From Spirilliplanes yamanashiensis (GTDB lineage: Bacteria; Actinomycetota; Actinomycetes; Mycobacteriales; Micromonosporaceae), in the NCBI RefSeq assembly GCF_016863475.1, contig NZ_BOOY01000018.1, positions 186,001-250,000 of the forward strand: a stretch of 64,000 nucleotides of DNA, given 5' to 3'. The notes below the pieces were generated by a model, which ran no database searches, was not told the DNA's origin, and saw only the letters and a list, made by a program, of their open reading frames with translations. The position numbers and the translations under genes were made by a program. Shown here piece by piece: positions 41,510 to 51,117 of the stretch (position 1 is the first letter of the stretch; each line of letters starts with the position of its first letter).

Positions 41510-42244
41510 ATGACGGACCTGATCGCGGAACTCACGGCGGTGCGGCACGGGCAGAGCCGGGCGAACGTCATGTTCCCCGCCGCCGACGCCGAGGGCCGGC
41601 TGGAGTCCGGGCTGACCGGCCGGGACGCCGACGTCGAGCTGACCGACCTGGGGCGGGCGCAGGCCGCCGCGGTCGGCCGGCACCTCGCCGGGCTGAGCCC
41701 CGACCGGCGGCCCGAGGTGGTCGTCACGTCGCCGTTCCGGCGGGCCCGGGACACCTGGGCCATCGCCGCGCAGGCGTCGGGGCTGCCGTGGCCGGAGCCG
41801 GTGACCGACGACCGGCTGGTGGACCGGGGCGTGGGCGACCTGGAGATGATGACCCGGGCGGCCATCCGGGCCCGGTTCCCGCAGGAGCCGGCGCGGCTGG
41901 CCGAGCGGGGGTACATGCGCTACCGGCCGCCCGGCGGTGAGGACTTCCACGACATGACGGCCCGGATCGGCTCGTTCGTCGCCGACGTCCACCGCGACCA
42001 TCCGGGGCGGCGGGTCATCGTCGTCGCGCACGACTCGGTGGTGCTGGTGCTGCGCGGCGTCGTCGAGGGCCTCGACATCGACGGGCTCGCCGCGGTGGAG
42101 GCCGGGGCCGGGTCGGTGCGCAACGCGTCGATCAGCCGGTTCGTCGCTGACGGCGCCCGGCTGACCGTCGCCGAGTACAACGCGGTCGGGCACCTGGAGA
42201 CGGTGACGGCCGGGCCCGACGAGAGCGCGGACCCGGCCGTGTGA
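41510..42244 (+). CDS. histidine phosphatase family protein
   Basis: A 244-residue phosphatase/mutase. The catalytic RHG is in AVRHGQSRANV, the second Arg in SPFRRARDTW, and the second His in VAHDSVV. A helical insertion lies between. The ATG has GGGAGG just upstream. The most common activities in this family are sugar-phosphate, nucleotide or protein phosphatase; the substrate cannot be fixed. It is convergent to the SUF operon. Confidence 0.87.
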   Translation: MTDLIAELTAVRHGQSRANVMFPAADAEGRLESGLTGRDADVELTDLGRAQAAAVGRHLAGLSPDRRPEVVVTSPFRRARDTWAIAAQASGLPWPEPVTDDRLVDRGVGDLEMMTRAAIRARFPQEPARLAERGYMRYRPPGGEDFHDMTARIGSFVADVHRDHPGRRVIVVAHDSVVLVLRGVVEGLDIDGLAAVEAGAGSVRNASISRFVADGARLTVAEYNAVGHLETVTAGPDESADPAV

Positions 42245-42253
42245 CGTGCGGCG

Positions 42254-42622
42254 TCAGACGTTGAAGCCGAGCGCGCGCAGCTGCTCGCGCCCGTCGTCGG
42301 TGATCTTGTCGGGGCCCCACGGCGGGAGCCACACCCAGTTGATGCGGAAGTCGCTGACCAGGCCGCCGCCGGGGCCCTGGGTCAGCGCCGAGCGGGTCTG
42401 GTCCTCGATGACGTCGGTCAGCGGGCACGCCGCCGACGTCAGGGTCATGTCGATGGTGGCGATGTTCTCGTCGTCCACGTGGACGCCGTACACCAGGCCC
42501 AGATCGACCACGTTGATGCCCAGCTCGGGGTCGACCACGTCCTTCATGGCCTCCTCGATGTCATCGATGGTGGCCTTGGACACGGCAGGGGTCTCGGCTG
42601 CGGTCACGGTCTCGTCGCTCAT
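42254..42622 (-). CDS. sufT: SufT-like metal-sulfur cluster assembly factor (DUF59)
   Basis: A 122-residue MIP18/DUF59 protein. Conserved features are DPELGINVVDLGLVYG and TLTSAACPLTDVIEDQ, with the single conserved Cys, and the C-terminal WLPPWGPDKIT. The acidic N-terminal 20 residues are variable. It is the last gene of the SUF operon, with ATGA overlap to sufU, and is thought to help target Fe-S clusters to client proteins. Confidence 0.92.
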   Translation of the reverse strand: MSDETVTAAETPAVSKATIDDIEEAMKDVVDPELGINVVDLGLVYGVHVDDENIATIDMTLTSAACPLTDVIEDQTRSALTQGPGGGLVSDFRINWVWLPPWGPDKITDDGREQLRALGFNV

Positions 42623-43074
42623 GCGTTCACCTCCGGGCTGATGCCCACACCGGCGCGCGCCGCGGCGTCCTTGAACGCCATCCACGGCAGCAGCGCACAC
42701 TTGACTCGGGCCGGGTAGCGGGCCACGCCGGCGAACGCCACCCCGTCCCCGAGAACGTCCTCGTCCGGGGTGACGTTCCCCCGGCCCTGCATCAGCGTCA
42801 CGAACGCCTCGTGCACCGCCGTCGCCTCGGCCGCCGAGCGGCCGTTCAGCAGCTCGTGCAGGACGCTCGCCGACGCCTGGCTGATCGAGCAGCCCTGGCC
42901 GTCGTACGAGATGTCGGTGAGCGTCGCACCGTCGGCCGCCACCCGCAGGGTCACCTCGTCGCCGCACGTCGGGTTGACGTGGTGCGCCTCACCGCCGAAC
43001 GGCTCGCGCAGCCCGCGGCCGTGCGGGTGCTTGTAGTGGTCCAGGATGATCTCCTGGTAGAGCCCGTCGAGCAT
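42619..43074 (-). CDS. sufU: SufU zinc-dependent sulfur-transfer protein
   Basis: A 151-residue U-type protein. The zinc ligands of SufU are present: Cys in PTCGDE with Asp, Cys in GQGCSISQAS and Cys in VKCALLPW. In Firmicutes and actinobacteria SufU accepts persulfide sulfur from SufS. Its start overlaps the sufS stop (ATGA) and its stop overlaps the sufT start. Confidence 0.94.
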   Translation of the reverse strand: MLDGLYQEIILDHYKHPHGRGLREPFGGEAHHVNPTCGDEVTLRVAADGATLTDISYDGQGCSISQASASVLHELLNGRSAAEATAVHEAFVTLMQGRGNVTPDEDVLGDGVAFAGVARYPARVKCALLPWMAFKDAAARAGVGISPEVNA

Positions 43075-44294
43075 CAGCCGAACACCTTCCGCACGTGGTG
43101 GAGCGAACGCACCAGCGCGTCGATCTCCCCCGTTGTCGTGTAGAGGTAGAACGACGCCCGGGTCATCGCGGGAACGCCGAACCGGGCGCAGACCGGCCGG
43201 GCGCAGTGGTGACCCACCCGCACCTCGACGCCGTCGGCGTCGAGGATCTGCCCGACGTCGTGCGGGTGCACGCCCTCCACGGCGAACGACACGGTGCCGC
43301 CGCGGCCCTCGACCGTCGCCGGGCCGAAGATGCGCACGCCGGGCACGTCGGCCAGCGCGCCCAGGGCGTACGCGGTGATCTCCTGCTCGTGGGCGTGGAT
43401 GGCGTCCATGCCCAGCGCGGACAGGTAGTCCGCGGCCGCGCCCAGCGCGATCGCCTCGGCGATCGGCGGGGTGCCCGCCTCGAACCGGGCCGGCGGCGCC
43501 GCGTACGTGGTGCGCTCCAGCGTGACCGTCTCGATCATCGAGCCGCCGCCCAGGAACGGCGGCAGGTCGGCGAGCAGGTCGTAGCGGCCCCACAGCACGC
43601 CGATGCCGGTCGGGCCGAGCATCTTGTGGCCGGTGAACGCGATGAAGTCGGCGCCGAGCTGCTGCACGTCGACGCCGAAGTGCGGCACCGACTGCGAGCA
43701 GTCCAGCATGACGGCCGCGCCCACCTCGTGCGCCCGCGCGACGATCCGCGACACGTCGTTGACGGTGCCGAGGATGTTCGACATGTGCACGACCGAGACG
43801 ATCTTCGTGCGCTCGGTGATGACCGGCTGCGACTCGTCCAGCCGGCCGGAGTCGGTCACGCCGAACCACTTCAGCGTCGCGCCGGTGCGCTCGCACAGCA
43901 GCTGCCACGGCACCAGGTTGGAGTGGTGCTCCATCTCGGAGACCACCACCTCGTCGCCCGGGCCCAGCCGGGTGGTGAACGCGTGCGCCACCAGGTTGAT
44001 CGCCTCGGTGGAGTTCTTCGTGAACACCACCTCGTCGCTCGACGCCGCGCCGATGAACCGCGCGATGGTGCCACGCGCCGCCTCGTACGCCTCCGTCGCC
44101 TCGGTGCCCAGGGTGTGCACCGAGCGGGACACGTTGCCGTTGTGCAGCTCGTAGTGCTCGCGCAGGGTGTCGATGACCTGCCGCGGCTTCTGCGAGGTGT
44201 TGGCGCTGTCCAGGTAGACGAGCGGGTGCCCGTTGACGAGCCGGTCGAGGATCGGGAAGTCGGCGCGCACCTTCTCCACGTCGAAACTGGTCAT
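43074..44294 (-). CDS. sufS: SufS cysteine desulfurase
   Basis: A 406-residue PLP enzyme that releases sulfur from cysteine for Fe-S cluster assembly. The Schiff-base Lys is in FTGHKMLGPTG (about residue 225). The active-site Cys loop is HHCARPVCARFG (about residue 365), the type II length that works with SufU. The ATG is 23 bases downstream of the sufC stop. Confidence 0.95.
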   Translation of the reverse strand: MTSFDVEKVRADFPILDRLVNGHPLVYLDSANTSQKPRQVIDTLREHYELHNGNVSRSVHTLGTEATEAYEAARGTIARFIGAASSDEVVFTKNSTEAINLVAHAFTTRLGPGDEVVVSEMEHHSNLVPWQLLCERTGATLKWFGVTDSGRLDESQPVITERTKIVSVVHMSNILGTVNDVSRIVARAHEVGAAVMLDCSQSVPHFGVDVQQLGADFIAFTGHKMLGPTGIGVLWGRYDLLADLPPFLGGGSMIETVTLERTTYAAPPARFEAGTPPIAEAIALGAAADYLSALGMDAIHAHEQEITAYALGALADVPGVRIFGPATVEGRGGTVSFAVEGVHPHDVGQILDADGVEVRVGHHCARPVCARFGVPAMTRASFYLYTTTGEIDALVRSLHHVRKVFG

Positions 44295-44317
44295 GTCGGG
44301 CCCCCTCTCGTCGCCGG

Positions 44318-45091
44318 TCAGACGGTCGCCGCGCCGGCGCCCGCCACGTACCGCTCGTAGCCCTCCGCCTCGAGCTTGTCGGCCAGCTCCGGACCGCCCT
44401 CCTCGACGATCCGGCCCGCGACGAACACGTGCACGAAGTCCGGCTTGATGTAGCGCAGGATCCGCGTGTAGTGGGTGATGAGCAGCAGGCCCGTGGCGCC
44501 GGTGTCGCGCACCCGGTTGACGCCCTCGCTGACGACGCGCAGCGCGTCCACGTCGAGGCCGGAGTCGGTCTCGTCGAGCACCGCGATCTTCGGCTTGAGC
44601 AGCTCCATCTGGACGATCTCGTGGCGCTTCTTCTCACCGCCGGAGAAGCCCTCGTTGACGTTGCGCTGCGCCATCGCCGGGTCCATGTGCAGGCGCTCCA
44701 TGGCGCCGCGCAGCTCGCCGGCCCAGGTGCGCAGCTTCGGCGCCTCGCCGTCGATCGCGGTCTTCGCGGTGCGCAGGAAGTTCGCCACGGACACGCCGGG
44801 CACCTCGACCGGGTACTGCATGGCCAGGAACAGGCCGGCCCGGGCGCGCTCGTCGACGCTCATCGCCAGGACGTCCTCGCCGTCGAGCGTCACCGTGCCG
44901 CCGGTGATCTCGTACTTCGGGTGGCCGGCGATCGAGTAGGCCAGCGTCGACTTGCCGGAGCCGTTCGGGCCCATGATGGCGTGCGTCTCGCCCGACTTCA
45001 CGGTGAGGTCGACACCGTGGAGGATCGGCTTGAGCTCGCCGTCCGGCAGCTTGACCGACACCTTCAGGTCGCGGATCTCCAGGGTGCTCAC
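44318..45091 (-). CDS. sufC: SufC Fe-S assembly ATPase
   Basis: A 257-residue ABC-type ATPase. Walker A is GPNGSGKST, the signature is GFSGGEKKRHEI, and the Walker B region reads IAVLDETDSGLD, the SufC-specific form with its Glu-Thr-Asp. It powers the SufBCD scaffold. The GTG start overlaps the Rieske gene stop (GTGA). Confidence 0.95.
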   Translation of the reverse strand: MSTLEIRDLKVSVKLPDGELKPILHGVDLTVKSGETHAIMGPNGSGKSTLAYSIAGHPKYEITGGTVTLDGEDVLAMSVDERARAGLFLAMQYPVEVPGVSVANFLRTAKTAIDGEAPKLRTWAGELRGAMERLHMDPAMAQRNVNEGFSGGEKKRHEIVQMELLKPKIAVLDETDSGLDVDALRVVSEGVNRVRDTGATGLLLITHYTRILRYIKPDFVHVFVAGRIVEEGGPELADKLEAEGYERYVAGAGAATV

Positions 45092-45417
45092 GGGGTCACT
45101 ACTCCATTGCTCGGGTTCAGGTCGATGTAGATGTCGCCGTCGCGGACCTCGACGGGATAGGTGGCCACCGGCTCGGTCGCCGGCAGGCCGCTCGGCCGGC
45201 CGGTGCGCAGGTCGAAGCGGGAGCCGTGCAGCCAGCACTCCAGGGTGCAGCCGTCCACCTCGCCCTCGCTGAGGGCGACGGCGGCGTGCGAGCACTGGTC
45301 GTGGACCGCGTAGACGTTGTCGTCGTCGGCGTGCACGATCGCGACGGTGGTGCCGTCGATCTCCGCGGAGATCGCCGACCCCTTCGCCACGTCTTCCAGC
45401 GAGCAGACCTTCCTCAT
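45088..45417 (-). CDS. Rieske-type [2Fe-2S] ferredoxin in SUF operon
   Basis: A 109-residue protein with Rieske cluster motifs CSHAAV (C-x-H) and CWLHGSRFD (C-x-x-H). It sits between sufD and sufC, overlapping both. Actinobacterial SUF operons often carry this protein, which is annotated as an oxygenase ferredoxin but probably donates electrons during cluster building or repair. Confidence 0.92.
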   Translation of the reverse strand: MRKVCSLEDVAKGSAISAEIDGTTVAIVHADDDNVYAVHDQCSHAAVALSEGEVDGCTLECWLHGSRFDLRTGRPSGLPATEPVATYPVEVRDGDIYIDLNPSNGVVTP

Positions 45418-46553
45418 GCCCCGGCCTTCACCAGCCGGGCCTCGATGGCGTCGCCGAGGCGGGTGCGCAGCTCCTCGAGCGGGATCTTGTTGAGCAGCTC
45501 GGCGAAGAAGCCGCGGACCACCAGTTTGCGCGCCTCCTCCTCCGGGATGCCGCGCGCCATCAGGTAGAACAGCTGCTCGTCGTCGAACCGGCCGGTCGCG
45601 CTCGCGTGGCCCGCGCCCGCCACCTCGCCGGTCTCGATCTCGAGGTTCGGCACCGAGTCGGCCCGGGCGCCGTCCGTGAGGATCAGGTTCCGGTTGATCT
45701 CGTAGGTGTCCGTGCCCGTCGCCGCGGCCTGGATCAGCACGTCGCCCACCCAGACGGTGTGCGACGACTGGCCCTGCAGCGCGCCCCGGTAGCCGACGTA
45801 GCTGCGGCAGTCCGGGACGCTGTGGTCGACGAGCTGGCGGTGCTCCAGGTGCTGGCCGGCGTCGGCGAAGTACAGGCCGTACAGCTCGGCCTCGCCGCCG
45901 CGCGCGGTGTACTCGACCGACGTGTACTGCCGGACCAGGTCACCGCCGAGCGCCACCTGCACGTGCACGACCTTGGCGTCGCGCCCGACCCGCAGCTTGA
46001 CGTGCTGCGCCTGCACGGCGCCCGCGTCCCACTCCGCGATCGTGACGAGGGTCAGCTTCGCGCCGTCGCCGACGATCACCTCGACGTTGTCCGCCAGGGT
46101 GGCCGAGCCGAGCTGCTCCAGCACCAGCGTCGCCTCGGCGAACCGGCCGACCCGCACCAGCGTGCGCGCGTAGGAGGACGAGTCGATGCCGGGCCCGATC
46201 ACCCGCACCAGGGCGGGCCTGGCGACCTGCGCCTCGGGGGCGATCTCGACGAGGCTCACCTCGGTGGCCGCGCCGTAGGCGAGCGCGCTGACCCGGTCGA
46301 ACGGGACCAGCACCCGCTCGGCCTCCTCGGCCGGCACGGAGCGCAGCGTCACGCCGGCCGGCAGGTCCACGGCCTCGACGGTGACGGGCTTGCCCGCCGC
46401 GCCGTCGGCCGCGGACGCCAGGCCGCGCATGCGCTTGAGCGGCGTGAACCGCCACTCCTCCTCCAGGCCGGTGAGGGCCGGGAAGTCGGCCACGTCGTAC
46501 GAGCGCAGCGCCTGCGACTTCGTCGTGGGGGGAACCAATGCGTCAGTGGTCAT
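45414..46553 (-). CDS. sufD: SufD scaffold protein
   Basis: A 379-residue beta-helix scaffold paralogous to SufB. The C-terminal stretch GRFDDEQLFYLMARGIPEEEARK is the SufB/SufD core signature. The central helix region contains the expected His residues (QHLEHRQLVDH and SSHTVW). It starts 3 bases after the sufB stop. It forms SufBC2D with SufB and SufC. Confidence 0.94.
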   Translation of the reverse strand: MTTDALVPPTTKSQALRSYDVADFPALTGLEEEWRFTPLKRMRGLASAADGAAGKPVTVEAVDLPAGVTLRSVPAEEAERVLVPFDRVSALAYGAATEVSLVEIAPEAQVARPALVRVIGPGIDSSSYARTLVRVGRFAEATLVLEQLGSATLADNVEVIVGDGAKLTLVTIAEWDAGAVQAQHVKLRVGRDAKVVHVQVALGGDLVRQYTSVEYTARGGEAELYGLYFADAGQHLEHRQLVDHSVPDCRSYVGYRGALQGQSSHTVWVGDVLIQAAATGTDTYEINRNLILTDGARADSVPNLEIETGEVAGAGHASATGRFDDEQLFYLMARGIPEEEARKLVVRGFFAELLNKIPLEELRTRLGDAIEARLVKAGA

Positions 46554-46556
46554 GGA

Positions 46557-47993
46557 TCAGCCGACCGCGCCTTCCATCTGCAGTTCGATCAGTCGGTTCA
46601 GTTCGAGCGCGTACTCCATCGGGAGCTCCTTGGCGATGGGCTCGATGAAGCCGCGCACGATCATCGCCATCGCCTCGTCCTCGGTCATGCCCCGGCTCAT
46701 CAGGTAGAAGAGCTGGTCCTCGCTGACCTTGGAGACGGTGGCCTCGTGCCCCATCGACACGTCGTCCTCGCGGATGTCGACGTACGGGTACGTGTCGGAA
46801 CGCGAGATCGTGTCGACCAGCAGCGCGTCGCACTTGACCGTCGACTTGGAGTGCGACGAACCCTCGAGCACCTGGACCAGGCCCCGGTACGAGGTGCGGC
46901 CGCCGCCCCGCGCGATCGACTTGCTGACGATGGTCGAGGAGGTGTGCGGCGCGGCGTGCACCATCTTGGCGCCCGCGTCCTGGTGCTGGCCCTCGCCGGC
47001 CATCGCGACGCTGAGCACCTCGCCGTGGGCGTGCGCGCCGGTCATGTAGACCGCCGGGTACTTCATGGTCACCTTGGAGCCGATGTTGCCGTCGACCCAC
47101 TCCATGGTCGCGCCCTCTTCGCAGGTGGCGCGCTTGGTGACCAGGTTGTACACGTTGTTCGACCAGTTCTGGATGGTCGTGTAGCGGCAGCGCGCGTTCT
47201 TCTTCACGACGATCTCGACGACCGCGCTGTGCAGCGAGTCGGACGAGTAGATCGGCGCGGTGCAGCCCTCGACGTAGTGCACGTAGGCGCCCTCGTCGAC
47301 GAGGATCAGCGTCCGCTCGAACTGGCCCATGTTCTCCGTGTTGATCCGGAAGTAGGCCTGCAGCGGGATGTCGACCTTGACGTTCTTGGGCACGTAGATG
47401 AACGAGCCGCCGGACCACACCGCGGTGTTCAGCGCGGCGAACTTGTTGTCACCCACCGGGATGACGGTGCCGAAGAACTCGCGGAAGAGGTCCTCGTGCT
47501 CGCGCAGCGCGGTGTCGGTGTCGAGGAACAGCACGCCCTGCGCCTCGAGGTCCTCGCGGATCGCGTGGTAAACGACCTCGGACTCGTACTGCGCGGCGAC
47601 GCCGGCGACGAGGCGCTGCTTCTCCGCCTCCGGGATGCCCAGCTTGTCGTAGGTGTTCTTGATGTCCTCGGGCAGGTCGTCCCAGCTGGCCGCCTGCTTC
47701 TCCGTGGAGCGCACGAAGTACTTGATGTTCTGGAAGTCGATGCCGGACAGGTCGGCGCCCCAGTTCGGCATGGGCTTGCGGTCGAACAGCCGCAGGCCCT
47801 TCAGCCGCAGGTCGAGCATCCACTGCGGCTCGTTCTTCTTCGCGGAGATGTCGCGCACCACGGCCTCGGACAGGCCGCGCTGGGCGGTGGCCCCGGCGGT
47901 GTCGGCGTCGGCCCAGCCGTACTCGTACTTGCCCAGGGCGGCGAGGTGCTCCTCCTGGGTGACGACGACAGGCTGGGTGATCTGCTCGGTCAT
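46557..47993 (-). CDS. sufB: SufB scaffold protein
   Basis: A 478-residue protein on which Fe-S clusters are built. Landmarks are [16 protein letters not shown], a Cys-containing [39 protein letters not shown] and the C-terminal [18 protein letters not shown]. No intein is present, unlike in some mycobacterial SufB. The ATG overlaps the sufR stop (ATGA), coupling scaffold to regulator. Confidence 0.96.
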   Translation of the reverse strand: MTEQITQPVVVTQEEHLAALGKYEYGWADADTAGATAQRGLSEAVVRDISAKKNEPQWMLDLRLKGLRLFDRKPMPNWGADLSGIDFQNIKYFVRSTEKQAASWDDLPEDIKNTYDKLGIPEAEKQRLVAGVAAQYESEVVYHAIREDLEAQGVLFLDTDTALREHEDLFREFFGTVIPVGDNKFAALNTAVWSGGSFIYVPKNVKVDIPLQAYFRINTENMGQFERTLILVDEGAYVHYVEGCTAPIYSSDSLHSAVVEIVVKKNARCRYTTIQNWSNNVYNLVTKRATCEEGATMEWVDGNIGSKVTMKYPAVYMTGAHAHGEVLSVAMAGEGQHQDAGAKMVHAAPHTSSTIVSKSIARGGGRTSYRGLVQVLEGSSHSKSTVKCDALLVDTISRSDTYPYVDIREDDVSMGHEATVSKVSEDQLFYLMSRGMTEDEAMAMIVRGFIEPIAKELPMEYALELNRLIELQMEGAVG

Positions 47994-48739
47994 GTATCTG
48001 TCCTCACAGTGGTTGCGGTGTTCTCCGTGGCGCGCGCGACCCCGGGGATGTGCGTGGTGCACACCCCGTCGCCGTGCGCGATGGTGGCGAGGCGCTGCAC
48101 GTGGGTGCCGATGAGCCGCGAGATGACCGCGGTCTCGGCGTCGCACAGCTGGGGGAACTCGGCGGCCACGTGCGCCACCGGGCAGTGGTGCTGGCACAGC
48201 TGCCCGCCGGTCGCGATCGTGGTCGCGTTGGCAGCGTAGCCCTCGGCCGTCAGCGCCCTCGCGAGCGCCTCCGCCCGGGCCATCGGGTCGTCGCCGGCGG
48301 AGCGCAGCGCGGCCCGGCAGCGCTCCTCGAGCGCCGAGACCTGGGAGGTGGCGAAGGCGTCGACCGCGTCCGGGCCGCCGTGCTCGGCGATCCAGCGCAG
48401 CGCCGCGGTGGCGATGCCGTCGTAGAAGTGCGGGAACGTCTCGCGGGCGGTCGCCGTGAGGGCGAACGTCTTGGCGGGGCGGCCCCGGCCGCGCGGGCCG
48501 CGCGGGCGGCGGTCGCGGGCCTCGACCAGGCCGTCGGCGAGCATGGCGTCGAGGTGCTTGCGGATCGCGGCGGGGCTCAGGCCCAGCTCGACCGCCAGCT
48601 CGGCCGCCGTGGCGGCGCCGCGCTCGAGCAGCAGCTGGGAGACCCGGTCGCGGGTGCGCCGGTCGTGGTGCTGGGCTGCGGAGGCGCCGGGGGTCGGCTC
48701 GACCACCGTGCTGCTCCCGGCCAGTACCACGTTTTTCAC
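47990..48739 (-). CDS. sufR: SufR, Fe-S-sensing repressor
   Basis: A 249-residue winged-helix regulator, first gene of the SUF operon. The HTH lies at about 45-85 ([19 protein letters not shown]). Cluster ligands are in [19 protein letters not shown] plus CTTHIPG, the C-x12-C-x-x-C-type set of cyanobacterial and mycobacterial SufR. The GTG at 48739 is chosen because TAACGT lies exactly 7 bases upstream; a GTG at 48730 is less likely. When the cluster is lost, the operon is expected to be derepressed. Confidence 0.92.
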   Translation of the reverse strand: MKNVVLAGSSTVVEPTPGASAAQHHDRRTRDRVSQLLLERGAATAAELAVELGLSPAAIRKHLDAMLADGLVEARDRRPRGPRGRGRPAKTFALTATARETFPHFYDGIATAALRWIAEHGGPDAVDAFATSQVSALEERCRAALRSAGDDPMARAEALARALTAEGYAANATTIATGGQLCQHHCPVAHVAAEFPQLCDAETAVISRLIGTHVQRLATIAHGDGVCTTHIPGVARATENTATTVRTDT

Positions 48740-48746
48740 TACGCCA

Positions 48747-48752
48747 ACGTTA
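48747..48752 (-). promoter_or_regulatory. -10 box of the SUF operon
   Basis: TAACGT on the minus strand, with TTTGCA 18 bases upstream as a possible -35 and the sufR GTG 7 bases downstream. The overlapping palindrome AACGTT and nearby TACG/CGTA could form a repressor site. Confidence 0.5.
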
Positions 48753-48844
48753 CGTATTTCCGGCGGCACCTGCAAACCCGCCCCCCGGTGATCCCAGCCA
48801 CCGCGCGATCAGGCGTCTACTACGCGGTGCGTACTCTGGCCGGG

Positions 48845-49783
48845 GTGAGCCTCACCGTCTCCCCCGTCGCGCTCAGCCGCCTCGCGTTCGCCTCGGTCGT
48901 GGCGAACGTGGGCATCGTCGTCACGGGCGCCGCCGTCCGGCTGACCGGCTCGGGGCTGGGCTGCCCGACCTGGCCGCGCTGCACCGCCGAGTCGTACACG
49001 ACGACGGCCGAGATGGGCATCCACGGCGCCGTCGAGTTCGGCAACCGGCTGCTCACCTTCGTGCTGGGGGCGATCGCGCTGGCCGGCTTCCTCGGGGCGC
49101 TGCTGCAGCGGCGGCGCCGCCGCTCACTGGTGCTGCTGTCGCTGGCCATCCTGCTCGGCATCCCCGGCCAGGGCGTCATCGGCGGCATCACGGTGCTGAC
49201 CAACCTCAACCCGTGGGTGGTCGGCCTGCACTTCCTGCTGTCCATGGCGCTGATCGCCGGGGCGTACGCGTTCTGGCGGCGCGTCCGCGACGGCGACGGA
49301 CCGGCGCGCCCGGTGGTGCCGGCGCCGCTGCGCACGCTCGTCCAGCTCACGGCCCTGGTCAGCGCGGCCGTGATCGTGGTGGGGGTCGTCGTCACCGGCA
49401 GCGGCCCGCACTCCGGCGACGGCGGCGCCAAGCGCAACGGCCTGGACCAGGAGAACATCTCCCAGGTCCACGCCGACCTGGTGTTCCTGCTCGTCGGCCT
49501 GTCGGTGGCGCTGTGGTTCGCGCTGCGGGCGGTGCACGCCCCGCCGGCGGCCGTGCGCGCCGCCGGGGTGCTGGTGCTCGTCGAGCTGTCGCAGGGGCTG
49601 ATCGGCTTCGTGCAGTACTTCACCGGCCTGCCGGTGGTGCTCGTCGGCGCCCACATGCTCGGCGCCTGCCTGGTCTGGCTGGCGACGCTGGCGGTGATCT
49701 GGAACGCCCGCGAGCGAGTGACCGCCGACGTGCCCGCCGCCCCAGATTCACGAGTCGAATTAAGTTCTCCTGTGCTTCGTTGA
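48845..49783 (+). CDS. ctaA: heme A synthase (COX15/CtaA)
   Basis: A 312-residue protein with eight hydrophobic segments. It oxidises the C8 methyl of heme O to make heme A for cytochrome aa3. Heme-ligand His occur in GIHGAVEFGNR, GLHFLLSM, QVHADLVF and GAHMLGA. Conserved GLGCPTWPRC near the N terminus carries the paired Cys of one CtaA class. TACTCT is 7 bases before the GTG, so it is probably leaderless and divergent from sufR. The ctaB gene is 4 kb away. Confidence 0.93.
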   Translation: MSLTVSPVALSRLAFASVVANVGIVVTGAAVRLTGSGLGCPTWPRCTAESYTTTAEMGIHGAVEFGNRLLTFVLGAIALAGFLGALLQRRRRRSLVLLSLAILLGIPGQGVIGGITVLTNLNPWVVGLHFLLSMALIAGAYAFWRRVRDGDGPARPVVPAPLRTLVQLTALVSAAVIVVGVVVTGSGPHSGDGGAKRNGLDQENISQVHADLVFLLVGLSVALWFALRAVHAPPAAVRAAGVLVLVELSQGLIGFVQYFTGLPVVLVGAHMLGACLVWLATLAVIWNARERVTADVPAAPDSRVELSSPVLR

Positions 49784-49815
49784 GCCGGTCGGGGCGCGGC
49801 CGTACCTTTCCCGCC

Positions 49816-51093
49816 GTGCCCCTCTCCCGCCGCACCCTGCTCGCGTCCTCCGTCGCCGTGACCGGCGCCGGCCTGGGCGCCGCCGCCGTCCGCACCGCCC
49901 TGCCGTCGCACGCCGCGAGCCCACCGGGTGACGTGGTCGGCGAGGTGACCGTCGGCTACCAGGGCTGGTTCTCCTGCCCCGGCGACGGCGCGCCGATCGG
50001 CGGCTGGTGGCACCACGCCCCCGACCGCTTCCGGCCCCCGTCGCCGGTCAACGAGAGCCTGGTCGCCTGGCCGGACATGCGCGACTACGCCCGCGGCTAC
50101 CCCACCGGCTACGCCGACCTGCCGGGCGGCCGCCCCGCCACCCTGTTCTCCTCCTACGACCCGCAGACCGTCGACGTGCACTTCCGGTGGATGCGCGAGC
50201 ACGGCATCCGGACGGCGGCGCTGCAGCGGTTCGACCCGACCGGCGACGAGGGCCCCACCCGCGACGCGGTCACGCGCCTGGTGCGTGACGCCGCCGAGCG
50301 GCACGACCGCCGGTTCTACGTCATGTACGACGTCACCGGGTGGCGGGCCATGCGGGAGCAGATCACCCGGGACTGGACGCAGCGGATGGCGGCGTACACC
50401 TCCTCGCCCGCGTACGCCCGGCAGAACGGCCGCCCGGTCGTCGGCATCTGGGGGTTCGGCTTCGCCGACGACGGCCGCCCGTTCGCCCCGGACGCCTGCC
50501 TCGAGGTCCTGCGCTGGTTCCGCGGCCAGGGCGTCTACCTGATGGGCGGCGTGCCCACCCACTGGCGCACCGGGCAGGGCGACTCGCGCGCCGGGTTCAC
50601 CGAGGTGTACCGCGCGTTCGACATGATCTCGCCGTGGATGGTCGGCCGGATCGGCGACGCGGCCGGCTCCGACCACTTCTTCACCCACGTGACCACCCCG
50701 GACGTCGCCGAGTGCCGCGCCCGCGGCATCGACTACCAGCCGTGCGTGCTGCCCGGCGACCTGGTGCTCGGCCAGCGCCGGCACGGCGACTTCATGTGGC
50801 GGCAGTTCTACAACGTGGTCCGGGCCGGCGCCGCCGGCGTCTACGTGTCGATGTTCGACGAGTTCAACGAGGGCAACCAGATCGCCAAGACGGCCGAGAC
50901 GAGCGCCGACGTGCCCGCGGGCAGCCGGTTCGTCGGGCTGGACGAGGACGGGACGCCCTGCTCGGCCGACTACTACCTGCGGCTGACCGGCGACGGCCGC
51001 CGGATGCTGCGCGGCGAGCTGCCGCTGACCCCGGTCCGGCCGACCGCCCCGGTGATCCCGGCGGCCCGGGAGACCGGTCCCGGGAACCGGTAG
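49816..51093 (+). CDS. exported GH71/99-like glycoside hydrolase
   Basis: A 425-residue protein with a Tat signal (SRRTLLAS then a hydrophobic stretch to about residue 33). The mature part has VGYQGWFSCPGDG, a TIM-barrel order and MFDEFNEGNQI near the C terminus, features of the GH71/GH99-like group. Related enzymes cut alpha-1,3-glucans or act as endo-alpha-mannosidases. Two Asp/Glu clusters are visible but the catalytic pair is not certain. TACCTT is 7 bases before the GTG. Confidence 0.82.
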   Translation: MPLSRRTLLASSVAVTGAGLGAAAVRTALPSHAASPPGDVVGEVTVGYQGWFSCPGDGAPIGGWWHHAPDRFRPPSPVNESLVAWPDMRDYARGYPTGYADLPGGRPATLFSSYDPQTVDVHFRWMREHGIRTAALQRFDPTGDEGPTRDAVTRLVRDAAERHDRRFYVMYDVTGWRAMREQITRDWTQRMAAYTSSPAYARQNGRPVVGIWGFGFADDGRPFAPDACLEVLRWFRGQGVYLMGGVPTHWRTGQGDSRAGFTEVYRAFDMISPWMVGRIGDAAGSDHFFTHVTTPDVAECRARGIDYQPCVLPGDLVLGQRRHGDFMWRQFYNVVRAGAAGVYVSMFDEFNEGNQIAKTAETSADVPAGSRFVGLDEDGTPCSADYYLRLTGDGRRMLRGELPLTPVRPTAPVIPAARETGPGNR

Positions 51094-51117
51094 GCGGGCC
51101 GTGGCACGATGCCCGGC

